The notes beneath the pieces are model-generated. The model was not told the DNA's origin, made no database searches, and was given only the letters and a program-made list of their open reading frames with translations. Below are positions 1-6,514 of a DNA stretch of 17,186 bases, one piece after another (positions within the stretch are counted from its first letter, which is position 1; every line of letters starts with the position of its first letter). The stretch lies in the NCBI GenBank assembly GCA_948517135.1, contig CAORJJ010000042.1, positions 1-17,186 on the forward strand, given 5' to 3'. Source of the DNA: an uncultured Clostridia bacterium (GTDB lineage: Bacteria; Bacillota; Clostridia; TANB77; CAG-508). The translations under genes and the position numbers were made by a program.

Positions 1-228
1 CCATTATATGTTTTCAAAATTTGAAACCCACAAAAATTATATAATATGCATTAAAAAAAATCCATCATTTTTAACATATTTTTTTAATATTAATAATTAA
101 GAACTTTAGAATAACATTTGCATTACATTTTGATATTTTTTTCGTTTTTTCTTTCTTTTTTGTAAGTTTTATTGTATAATGTTGATGTAAAATATTATTT
201 ATTTTCACATAGATTGGAGGTATGCTTT
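1..228. other. AT-rich leader region with possible nfeD promoter
   Basis: No gene is visible here. The stretch is extremely AT-rich with long T tracts. A near-perfect palindrome (TTTCAAA, one base, TTTGAAA) lies at 12-26 and could be an operator or the remnant of an upstream hairpin. A TATAAT at 175-180 sits about 50 bases ahead of the nfeD start and is the best -10 candidate for the nfeD/SPFH pair. Its -35 region (about 152-157, TTTCTT) is poor, so the promoter call is weak. Confidence 0.4.
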
Positions 229-669
229 ATGGTAATGTGGCAGTTTTGGTTAATACTTTCAGGAATATTTCTTTTAATAGAAATTTTTAATGTTAGTTTT
301 TTAATATTTTGGTTTTCACTAGGTGCATTAGTTGCAATGGTTGCAAGTTTTGTAATTAATAGTGTAATTCTTCAAGCAACAATATTTTTAGTTGTTTCAA
401 CAATATTATTGTTTGTAACAAAACCATTTGTTAATAAAATTTTACCAAAAGATTCATTTATTAAAACAAATTCAAATTCTATTGAAGGAAAAATTGGAAA
501 GGTTATTGTAGATATAGAACCTGTTGAAGGTAAAGGTCAAGTAAAAATCAGTGGAGAAACTTGGTCAGCAAAATCTGCTGATAGTACATACATTTCCAAA
601 GATACTGAAATAGTAGTTGAAAAAATTGAAGGCGTAAAAGCAATAGTTAAGCCATTAGTAAAAGAATAA
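229..669 (+). CDS. nfeD: NfeD-like membrane protein, partner of the SPFH protein
   Basis: The product is a short NfeD-type protein of 146 residues. Two hydrophobic segments fill roughly residues 4-68 and a polar C-terminal domain follows (about 80-146). The C-terminal part has the beta-rich look of the NfeD OB-fold, including a 'GKIGKV...G..W.AKS' pattern. The frame is open from 172, but the ATG at 229 is preferred: a GGAGG at 216-220 lies 8 bases ahead of it, whereas the upstream start has no ribosome binding site. The stop is 26 bases before the downstream SPFH gene. Such NfeD/stomatin pairs are a known conserved arrangement in bacteria and archaea, thought to act together in organising membrane microdomains. 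The family call is seen in the sequence and context; the role is from family knowledge. Confidence 0.85.
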   Translation: MVMWQFWLILSGIFLLIEIFNVSFLIFWFSLGALVAMVASFVINSVILQATIFLVVSTILLFVTKPFVNKILPKDSFIKTNSNSIEGKIGKVIVDIEPVEGKGQVKISGETWSAKSADSTYISKDTEIVVEKIEGVKAIVKPLVKE

Positions 670-695
670 TATATTTTTAAGGAGGAAAAATTACA

Positions 696-1604
696 ATGGG
701 TTTTTTATTAGTACTTTTTATTATTATATGTGTAGTAGCATATAAAACAATTAAGGTTGTTAGACAATCAGAAGTTTACATTATTGAAAGATTAGGTAGA
801 TTTCACAAAGTTGCAGATGCTGGTCTTACAATCATAGTTCCATTTATAGATAAGGTTCGTTCAGTAGTTAGTTTAAAACAACAAACAATGGATATACCAC
901 CTCAAGGAGTTATCACATCAGATAATGTTACAATTACAATTGATACTGTTGTGTTCTATAAAATTACAGATCCTGCTAAAGCTGTTTATGAAATTCAAAG
1001 CTTAAAAAAAGGTATTGAATATTTAGCAATCACAACAATTCGTGATATTGTTGGTAAAATGGAATTAGATCAAACATTCTCTTCTAGAGATCAAATTAAT
1101 GATAGATTAAGAGTTATTCTTGATGAAGCAACAGATGCTTGGGGATGTAAAATTGATAGAGTTGAAATTAAAGACATTACACCACCTGCTGATATTAGAG
1201 ACGCAATGGAAAAACAAATGAACGCAGAAAGAAATAAAAGAGCTTTAATTCTTGAGGCTGAAGGAGAAAGACAATCTGCAATCACTCTTGCTGAAGGTAG
1301 AAAACAAGCAGCTATCTTAGATGCTGAAGCTGACAGAGAATCAAAAATCAGAAGAGCTACTGGTGAGGCTGAAGCTATAAAACAAGTAGCTGACGCTAAA
1401 GCTAAAGAAATTCAAATGGTTTATGATGCTATAAAACAAGCTGATCCTAGTGATAAATTAGTTCAAATAAAATCTTTAGAAGCTTTAAAAGAAGTTGCTA
1501 AAGGCGAAGCAAATAAAATATTTATTCCATTTGAAGCTACAAAAGCTCTTGGAAGTATTGGTGCAATATCAGATGTTACAAAAAAGAGAAAAAATGAAGA
1601 ATAA
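696..1604 (+). CDS. SPFH/band 7 (stomatin-like, QmcA-type) membrane protein
   Basis: This 302-residue protein has the layout of a bacterial stomatin/paraslipin. An N-terminal hydrophobic anchor covers about residues 2-17. An SPFH/PHB domain follows (about 20-180, with the typical 'ERLGRFHKV..AGL..I.PFID' opening and 'VFYKI.DP..A.YEI' segment). A charged Ala/Glu-rich coiled coil spans about 170-250 (repeated 'AEGERQSAI', 'AEGRKQAAI', 'AEADRESKI'). SPFH proteins oligomerise into ring or cage scaffolds on the inner face of the membrane. The NfeD protein encoded just upstream would be its partner, and both genes probably share one transcript ended by the hairpin at 1607-1637. AAGGAGG at 680-686 supports the start. 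Length and motifs are ordinary for the family; the substrate or cargo is unknown. Confidence 0.92.
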   Translation: MGFLLVLFIIICVVAYKTIKVVRQSEVYIIERLGRFHKVADAGLTIIVPFIDKVRSVVSLKQQTMDIPPQGVITSDNVTITIDTVVFYKITDPAKAVYEIQSLKKGIEYLAITTIRDIVGKMELDQTFSSRDQINDRLRVILDEATDAWGCKIDRVEIKDITPPADIRDAMEKQMNAERNKRALILEAEGERQSAITLAEGRKQAAILDAEADRESKIRRATGEAEAIKQVADAKAKEIQMVYDAIKQADPSDKLVQIKSLEALKEVAKGEANKIFIPFEATKALGSIGAISDVTKKRKNEE

Positions 1605-1606
1605 TA

Positions 1607-1637
1607 AAAAAACTCCGAATATATTTCGGAGTTTTTT
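1607..1637 (+). terminator. Rho-independent terminator of nfeD-SPFH
   Basis: A 13-base inverted repeat (AAAAAACTCCGAA / TTCGGAGTTTTTT) with a 5-base loop begins 3 bases after the SPFH stop codon, and the right arm ends in six T residues. The A/T symmetry means it could also work on the other strand. Confidence 0.9.
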
Positions 1638-1645
1638 ATTTTAAT

Positions 1646-1674
1646 TTGAATTATTTTACATAATGTGTTATAAT
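1646..1674 (+). promoter_or_regulatory. Strong promoter of the KH-motif gene cassette
   Basis: TTGAAT (1646-1651), a 17-base spacer and TATAAT (1669-1674) preceded by TG one base upstream (extended -10). The transcript would start near 1681, about 50 bases before the ATG at 1730, which has AGGAGG at 1717-1722 with a 7-base gap. Confidence 0.8.
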
Positions 1675-1729
1675 AGTTATGTAGGAGTTGTATATTTATA
1701 CTATTATTTATTTAACAGGAGGACAATTT

Positions 1730-2542
1730 ATGAACACAATGCCTATGAACACCAGATCTATCGCTTCCATTCCCCAGTGCTGGGTATACGCTAACAAGGT
1801 GTACACCTACACAGAATACGGCAGAACCGTCGATTTAAGCCTGCCCACTGTGGATATGGAATACTAGGGAATCCTTGAGAAATTAGGAATTGCTCACAAG
1901 CTCAATGCTTCTGGACAGAAGTTTGAGATTTGGGATCCTGAGTGCTATACAGAAGTCATGCTCCCTCCGCTTCCGCTGTACCTTTCAAAAGATTACGAAT
2001 ACCGGTATATCAAAAAATATACTGATTCTGTGATCAGTAAGGAAAGTCTGGAGGCAGCCAGGAAGATCTATGAGGAGCAGGTAAAGCCTGAAATCATTCG
2101 TTTTCAGAAAAGGCAGGAAAGATGTGCATTAGTATTGACTTTTAAGAAATTCCTGAACGGACGTCCTGCTTGCGGTGTAAGCCGTTACTCTGATGAGCTG
2201 TTAAGACAGGTTCCTGATTCCGGCCTTGATCTCGCTCTTGATAATAATCACATCAGAGTTTTCAAAGTTAATGTTCTCATGAGCGAATCAAGAAAGGCTC
2301 GTCTCCTGGACGAATACTGGGATCACTGTGGAGTGGAACTTGAGACATCAGCGGATTTCGACAAGATTGACACCGAGTACCTTGCTATCTTTGATGTTAC
2401 AAAATGCGAAGTTGGTTCTAAGATCACTATCGAAGTTCCACTTGGAACTGAGGGCATTTTCGTTGGCAGACAGGGCTGGCAGGTGAAGGAATGGTGTGAA
2501 AAAATGGGAGGTCTTCTGAAGATTACTGTCAAAGGGGTCTAA
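1730..2542 (+). pseudogene. Unrecognised protein with C-terminal KH-like motif, interrupted by in-frame TAG
   Basis: One reading frame runs from an ATG with a strong AGGAGG site to a stop at 2540-2542 (270 codons before the stop), broken only by a TAG at codon 46 (1865-1867). The frame on both sides has the same composition and codon style, so this looks like a single nonsense change, for example CAG to TAG. An ATG at 1958 (codon 77) could start a 194-residue product but has no clear ribosome binding site. The C-terminal 30 residues (GRQG at 246-249, then 'VKEWCEKMGGLLKITV') resemble the GxxG loop and following helix of KH domains as in NusA, suggesting nucleic-acid binding. The rest I do not recognise. 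Base composition is near 50% GC in parts, far above the flanking genes, which suggests transfer. The gene has its own promoter and terminator. It may be a decayed gene, a readthrough gene, or a shortened protein. Confidence 0.6.
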
Positions 2543-2573
2543 TCCTCCCAAAAGGTAATGTATGCTTAAAAAA

Positions 2574-2615
2574 GAAAACTGCGGAGAGAGTTATAATTAA
2601 TTCTCCGCAGTTTTC
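2574..2615. terminator. Bidirectional terminator between KH-motif gene and nifS
   Basis: A 14-base perfect stem (GAAAACTGCGGAGA / TCTCCGCAGTTTTC) with a 14-base loop. On the plus strand it is followed by a T-rich stretch; on the minus strand the hairpin is followed by a run of six T residues. It lies between convergent genes and its right arm touches the nifS stop codon, so it likely serves both. Confidence 0.9.
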
Positions 2616-3757
2616 TATATTTTTCTTAAAATTTTTACTGATTCTTCTATTGAATCCAATAGAAATTTTGTATCATCAATAGTATTTTCCTTTCCAAAAG
2701 TTACTCTTAATGCACTTTTAGCTAGAAAATTAGGCATACCAATCGCTAAAAGAACATGAGAACTATTTACAAATCCAGCACTACATGCAGAACCGCTTGA
2801 AGTACATATCCCCTTTTCAGCAAGCATCTCTACAAGTTTATTTCCATCAATTCCACTAAAACTAATATTAGCATTTCCTGAAAGTCTTGAATTCATATCT
2901 CCATTAATTTTAATATTTGGAATTCGTTTTTGAATTTCTGATATATAATAATTTCTAAGTTCTTTTAAATGTCTATTATAACTTGTAAGATTAGCATTTG
3001 CAATTTCTAGAGCTTTTGTAATTCCAACAATTCCTGGAACATTTTCTGTTCCCCCTCGTTTGTCTCTTTCTTGATGACCACCATCTTGAATAGTCATAAA
3101 ATTGATTTTTTCATTAATATATGCAATACCAATTCCTTTTGGACCATAGAATTTATGACCAGATATTGATAATGCTTCTATATTTGATTTTTTTATATCA
3201 ATTTTTTCATTTCCAACTGCTTGAACGCTATCTGTATGAAAATATACTCCATATCTTTTAGCTATTTCCCCTATTTTTTCTACTGGCTGTATTGTACCAA
3301 TTTCATTATTTGCATACATAATACTTATTAAAATTGTATTTCTTGTAATTGCTCTTTCAACATCAGCTGGATTTATTATTCCTTTAGAATTTGGAGTAAG
3401 ATATGTTACTCTAAATCCAAATCTTTCTAGAAACTCACATGTATTTAATACCGCATGATGTTCAATTTTACTTGTAATAATATGATTACCATATCTTTTA
3501 TTTGCAAACGCAATTCCTTTTATAATCATATTATCACTTTCTGTTCCACCACTTGTAAAATAGATTTCATTAACTTTACAATTTAAAATTGTAGCAATTT
3601 TCATTCTTGCTAAATTAATAACTTCTTTATTTTCTTTTCCAATACTATATAAAGATGATGGATTTCCATAATTTTCAGAAAAATATGGTATCATTGCATT
3701 TAAAACTTCCTCATCAACACTTGTTGTGGCAGCATGATCAAAATATCTTATTTTCAT
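2615..3757 (-). CDS. nifS: Cysteine desulfurase, NifS/IscS type
   Basis: This is a class V aminotransferase-fold PLP enzyme of 380 residues that would remove sulfur from cysteine to give alanine and an enzyme persulfide, for Fe-S cluster or thio-modification pathways. Visible features are the N-terminal 'YFDHAATT' signature, 'SGGTESDN' at 69-76, the His stacked on the cofactor in 'IEHHAV' (100-101), the PLP lysine K202 in 'SGHK', the 'RGGTENV' segment at 234-240, and the catalytic cysteine C325 in 'SGSACSAG'. The short loop around C325 fits the group I (IscS/NifS) type. An AGGAG lies ahead of the ATG. No IscU or ThiI gene lies next to it, so the sulfur acceptor cannot be told from context. 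It probably also supplies sulfur for the Fe-S enzymes of this window, as for any in the cell. Confidence 0.95.
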   Translation of the reverse strand: MKIRYFDHAATTSVDEEVLNAMIPYFSENYGNPSSLYSIGKENKEVINLARMKIATILNCKVNEIYFTSGGTESDNMIIKGIAFANKRYGNHIITSKIEHHAVLNTCEFLERFGFRVTYLTPNSKGIINPADVERAITRNTILISIMYANNEIGTIQPVEKIGEIAKRYGVYFHTDSVQAVGNEKIDIKKSNIEALSISGHKFYGPKGIGIAYINEKINFMTIQDGGHQERDKRGGTENVPGIVGITKALEIANANLTSYNRHLKELRNYYISEIQKRIPNIKINGDMNSRLSGNANISFSGIDGNKLVEMLAEKGICTSSGSACSAGFVNSSHVLLAIGMPNFLAKSALRVTFGKENTIDDTKFLLDSIEESVKILRKI

Positions 3758-3777
3758 AAATAAATTCTCCTAGAACT

Positions 3778-3823
3778 AAAAAAATATCAATTTTCTATAT
3801 ACTATGAAAAATTGATATTTTTT
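3778..3823 (-). terminator. Hairpin between the small membrane protein gene and nifS
   Basis: A stem of about 15 A/T-rich base pairs (AAAAATATCAATTTT / AAAATTGATATTTTT) with a loop of about 13 bases. It lies 16 bases past the stop of the 110-residue gene and 20 bases before the nifS start, and on the minus strand it runs into a long T tract. It probably ends the upstream gene or attenuates read-through into nifS; no separate nifS promoter is obvious. Confidence 0.75.
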
Positions 3824-3838
3824 GTGAAAATTATTTAA

Positions 3839-4171
3839 TTATTGTGATTCCCATCTAGTAATTCTTATATCTTTATATTTATTTAAAATTTCCATATACT
3901 TCTCATAATCGTCTTCCCATAATGCATCCGGAACTTTTCTAAAGGCTTCAAAAACTTCATCTGCTTCCTTTAAAAATAAAATTTGTTGCTGTGGTGTTAA
4001 TTTCTCATATTTCACTGAAAAAGCATATAACTTATTTAAAGTTTCATTAGCTTTAATAAATGACCAAAAATCTTTTACTTCCATACCAGCCATTCTTATT
4101 TGCATTACTGCAAGTACTGCTAAAAAAACTATTATCATTAATAAAATTACGATTATTACTGCAAATACCAA
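3839..4171 (-). CDS. Small single-pass membrane protein of unknown function
   Basis: The product has 110 residues. The first 23 are almost entirely hydrophobic (one membrane helix or uncleaved signal anchor) and the remaining ~87 form a charged, Lys/Glu-rich, mostly helical domain on one side of the membrane, with 'LTPQQQILFLKEADEVFEAFRKVP' character. The start is TTG at 4169-4171: an in-frame TAG directly precedes it, and the next ATG (codon 12) would cut the membrane helix. An AGGTG lies 6 bases upstream. It has its own good promoter (4208-4236) and a hairpin behind it. I do not recognise the family. The protein is likely real because promoter, start, membrane segment and terminator all agree. 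Confidence 0.75.
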   Translation of the reverse strand: MVFAVIIVILLMIIVFLAVLAVMQIRMAGMEVKDFWSFIKANETLNKLYAFSVKYEKLTPQQQILFLKEADEVFEAFRKVPDALWEDDYEKYMEILNKYKDIRITRWESQ

Positions 4172-4207
4172 CTATAACACCTATCCTTCTTTTGTTAAAC
4201 TAAGCTG

Positions 4208-4236
4208 ATTATAACATATAGATTTTTTTTTATCAA
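4208..4236 (-). promoter_or_regulatory. Promoter of the 110-residue membrane protein gene
   Basis: Read on the minus strand: TTGATA (4231-4236), a 17-base spacer and TATAAT (4208-4213) with TG one base upstream of the -10. It lies about 35 bases ahead of the TTG start. Confidence 0.75.
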
Positions 4237-4304
4237 TATCTTGTATTTTTTTTGTTGTATGTTATCATATAATAATATATATAATAAAATTAAAGAAGGT
4301 TTTT

Positions 4305-5177
4305 ATGGAAAAGAAGTTCAAAGATATTAAAAAAGCTGGTTTAGCTGGAATTTTTGGAAATATATTTTTACTTATAATAAAAGGAACTATTGGAATTATA
4401 ACACATAGCCAATCAATGATTGCTGATAGTGTAAATAGTGCATCAGATATTGTTGCTTCCTTAATGACTTTTATTGGAAATAAAATTTCTAGTGAACCTA
4501 AAGATAATGACCACAATTTTGGCCATGGAAAAGCGGAATATATTTTTTCGCTATTTATTAGTATTACAATGATTTTAGTATCTTCCAAATTATTTATAGA
4601 TTCAATATTTAGTCTTATCCAGAAGTCTTATTTTGAATTTTCATGGGGATTAATTGTTGTTTGTATACTTACTATAATAACAAAATTATACTTATATTTA
4701 TATACAAAAGTTATGTTTAAAAAATATGATAACATTCTTCTAAAATCAAATTACCAAGATCATAGAAATGATTGTATAGTTACAACATTTACTCTTATTT
4801 CAATTGTATTTGGCTTATTTGGAATTTACTGGATTGATGGTGTTGTAGGTATAGGAATTTCGCTTTGGATTTTAATAACTGGAATAAAAATATTTATTGA
4901 AAGTTACAATGTTTTAATGGATGTTTCTCTAGATGAAGAAACAAAAGAAACTATTATGAAATTAGTAAAAGAGCATGATGATATAAAAAATTGCTACAAT
5001 TTATACTCTACTCCTATTGGCTATAAATATTTTGTTATTTTTACAATTGCTGTTGATGGAGAAATGAGTACATATGAAAGTCATAAACTCGCAAACCATT
5101 TAGAAAAAGATGTAGAATCTTTAGAAAAAATTGATAAAGCAGTAGTACATGTACATCCAACAGAAATGAATAAATAA
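4305..5177 (+). CDS. Cation diffusion facilitator transporter, probably Mn(II) or related metal
   Basis: This 290-residue CDF protein would export a divalent metal in exchange for protons. It has about six membrane helices over residues 10-205 and a C-terminal cytoplasmic metal-binding domain (about 210-290, with 'VVHVHPTE' near the end). The transport site can be read in helix 2 as N44-x3-D48 (also D41) in 'IADSVNSASD' and in helix 5 as D152-x3-D156 in 'YQDHRND'. The N/D pattern resembles Mn-type CDFs more than Zn-type His/Asp sites, but H153 next to it leaves the metal open. 'HNFGHGKAEY' at 70-79 is the usual loop after helix 2. AAGAAGG precedes the ATG. The gene is convergent with the minus-strand cluster, separated by the hairpin at 5184-5207. 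Confidence 0.9.
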   Translation: MEKKFKDIKKAGLAGIFGNIFLLIIKGTIGIITHSQSMIADSVNSASDIVASLMTFIGNKISSEPKDNDHNFGHGKAEYIFSLFISITMILVSSKLFIDSIFSLIQKSYFEFSWGLIVVCILTIITKLYLYLYTKVMFKKYDNILLKSNYQDHRNDCIVTTFTLISIVFGLFGIYWIDGVVGIGISLWILITGIKIFIESYNVLMDVSLDEETKETIMKLVKEHDDIKNCYNLYSTPIGYKYFVIFTIAVDGEMSTYESHKLANHLEKDVESLEKIDKAVVHVHPTEMNK

Positions 5178-5183
5178 AAACAA

Positions 5184-5207
5184 CCCCTAGAGAATTCTCT
5201 CTAGGGG
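5184..5207 (-). terminator. Terminator of the radical SAM/peptide cluster
   Basis: A perfect 10-base inverted repeat (CCCCTAGAGA / TCTCTAGGGG) around a 4-base loop. On the minus strand the stem runs into TTGTTTTTATT, as expected for a Rho-independent terminator of the peptide operon, 27 bases after its last stop. On the plus strand no T run follows, so it would serve the cation transporter gene less well. A second weak hairpin (GCCTT / AAGGC) lies at 5209-5223. Confidence 0.88.
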
Positions 5208-5234
5208 CGCCTTGTTAGAAGGCTTTGCTACGTG

Positions 5235-5360
5235 TTACTCTTCTACGATCAGACTCAGCTGACCGCAAGCAGCGCCAGCTTCGATTTCTGCCTGAGTTGC
5301 AATTGCAACAGCATAATCGTATCCAGCATCAGCTAACTGGTTCATGATGTTTTCAGCCAT
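5235..5360 (-). CDS. 41-residue peptide matching the detached RlmN/Cfr C-terminal tail with AACGQL cysteine
   Basis: A short gene with AGGAGGT (5367-5373) six bases before its ATG and a terminator behind it. The single cysteine, C32, lies in A30-A31-C32-G33-Q34-L35. This matches the conserved C-terminal AACGQL of RlmN and Cfr, where the cysteine (C355 in E. coli RlmN, C338 in Cfr) takes the methyl group from SAM. Against my memory of the E. coli tail, residues 2-27 align without gaps: shared L9, G13, V18 and I26, Y/F at 14, E/D at 25 and 27. Two extra residues (A28-G29) precede AAC, and a short acidic end (LIVEE) follows. The start overlaps the methyltransferase gene by 19 bases and the RlmN-like body that lacks this tail is encoded three genes upstream. 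Best reading: a trans-acting methyl-carrier subunit; alternatively a modified peptide substrate (RiPP-like precursor) derived from the tail. About 47% GC, well above its neighbours. Confidence 0.85.
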   Translation of the reverse strand: MAENIMNQLADAGYDYAVAIATQAEIEAGAACGQLSLIVEE

Positions 5361-5782
5361 ATTGAGACCTCCTTTTCCTCACAGATGTGATAATCTATTC
5401 TAACAAAACCAAGTTTTGTTAAAACCTTGCTGTAATCTCTGTACTCCCTTGAAAACCAGACTTCATATCTTGGAATAACATATCTATACCATATGATATC
5501 TAAAATAACATTTTTTTCAAAATATTCTTTTCTAACATCAATAATGGTAAGCAACCCATCTTCCTTAAGATATCTTTTCAAACACTCAAACATTGCCGAT
5601 AAATCTTTCACATGATGTACTACATTCCGCAAATGAAATTCGTCTACACTTCCATTCTCACAATATAGAATCTCACTTTTTTCTTGATCATATACATAAT
5701 CTAAAAAAGGTGCATATGTTACATCACATGTTTTGTAACCACTCTTGGGATTATATCCACTTCCAAAATCTATTTTAAGCAT
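5342..5782 (-). CDS. Small class I SAM-dependent methyltransferase
   Basis: The 146-residue protein begins almost at once with a class I methyltransferase motif I (D5-F-G-S-G9, 'DFGSGYNPKSG'), followed by an acidic residue after strand 2 (D20 in 'TCDV') and a 'HLRNVVHHVKD' segment typical of the Methyltransf_11 group near the active site. The C-terminal half keeps the usual helix and beta-hairpin ('LTIIDVRKEYF', 'LTKLGFVRIDY'). It is shorter than most members and lacks an N-terminal helix or substrate domain. It overlaps the upstream radical SAM gene by 13 bases and the peptide gene by 19, so translation is probably coupled. Substrate unknown: it could methylate the peptide, its cysteine, or a small molecule made by the radical SAM enzymes. 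Similar small methyltransferases occur in several peptide-modifying clusters, which is suggestive only. Confidence 0.82.
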   Translation of the reverse strand: MLKIDFGSGYNPKSGYKTCDVTYAPFLDYVYDQEKSEILYCENGSVDEFHLRNVVHHVKDLSAMFECLKRYLKEDGLLTIIDVRKEYFEKNVILDIIWYRYVIPRYEVWFSREYRDYSKVLTKLGFVRIDYHICEEKEVSIWLKTS

Positions 5783-6501
5783 GTGTTACCTACTTTTTTG
5801 CAATACATCTCCCATTTACAGAAATTTCCAACTGGTGTAATGATAATATCAGTATCGTCATAACCTACATAATGGCCAAAGACACCGAACTGATGTCCAT
5901 TCCAAACATAGTCGTAAAAGTTGTGTCCATCATCTTTTATCTTAACCGCTGGTAATTTTTCCTCAAAGTCAAATTCTCCATATCTTCCCATCAGATCTTC
6001 ACATACGATAACATAAAAATCATCCTCCAAAATCTCGCGGAGCATGCCTACCAGCTTATCGCCAGTAGATTCCCAACACTTTGGAATGTTAATTCTTGTA
6101 TTAGGAATGTACTTTTTACAGAGCAAACTTTGCTCTCTTCTCTGATGATACTGTTCTATGGAAGAAATTGAAATTGCCACTTCTGTAAGCCCTGCTTCTT
6201 TATAGCTTTTAAGTCTTGGTTCATCCAGTAAAATTGCATTTGTTACCAAACACACATTTTCTGTAACGAACTCTTTGCAAAGTGCAATAAATTCAGGAAG
6301 GTTGTCTATAAGAGTTGATTCTCCTCCCATAATAGTAGCTCTTTTGAGCATTCCAACCTTTTTCATTGTTTCACGTGCCTTTTCTATATCAAGACGTAAC
6401 TTTCGCTTATCAGGCTGATAGCAAAAATAGCAATTCGGACTCATATTACAATCCAAATTAGTGATTACTCTATACCGAAAGATTTTATCTTTTACCGCCA
6501 T
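5770..6501 (-). CDS. Radical SAM protein with C-x5-C-x2-C cluster motif
   Basis: A 243-residue radical SAM protein. The ATG at 6501 is chosen over an in-frame TTG at 6507 because AAGGAG lies 8 bases before the ATG but only 2 before the TTG. The cluster-binding cysteines are C18, C24 and C27 ('DCNMSPNCYFCYQP'), spaced C-x5-C-x2-C rather than the common C-x3-C-x2-C. 'GGES' at 59-62 stands for the GGEP motif that binds the SAM amino group. Three cysteines near the end (C228, C234, C241) could hold an auxiliary cluster, as in SPASM/twitch proteins, although the segment is short. The fold looks MoaA/peptide-modifying-like; I cannot name the reaction. It starts 13 bases after the RlmN-like gene ends and overlaps the methyltransferase gene. 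Confidence 0.85.
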   Translation of the reverse strand: MAVKDKIFRYRVITNLDCNMSPNCYFCYQPDKRKLRLDIEKARETMKKVGMLKRATIMGGESTLIDNLPEFIALCKEFVTENVCLVTNAILLDEPRLKSYKEAGLTEVAISISSIEQYHQRREQSLLCKKYIPNTRINIPKCWESTGDKLVGMLREILEDDFYVIVCEDLMGRYGEFDFEEKLPAVKIKDDGHNFYDYVWNGHQFGVFGHYVGYDDTDIIITPVGNFCKWEMYCKKVGNTCLK

Positions 6502-6514
6502 TGTCAACTCTCCT

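Noticed and set aside
172..228. Upstream extension of the NfeD frame to 172
   Set aside because: No ribosome binding site there, it overlaps the -10 candidate, and the extra residues are polar and unlike NfeD proteins.
5235..5360. Peptide as an ordinary bacteriocin or RiPP precursor
   Set aside because: Kept only as an alternative: its match to the RlmN C-terminus and the AACGQL motif explains the sequence better than a leader/core layout, and no exporter or protease is encoded nearby.
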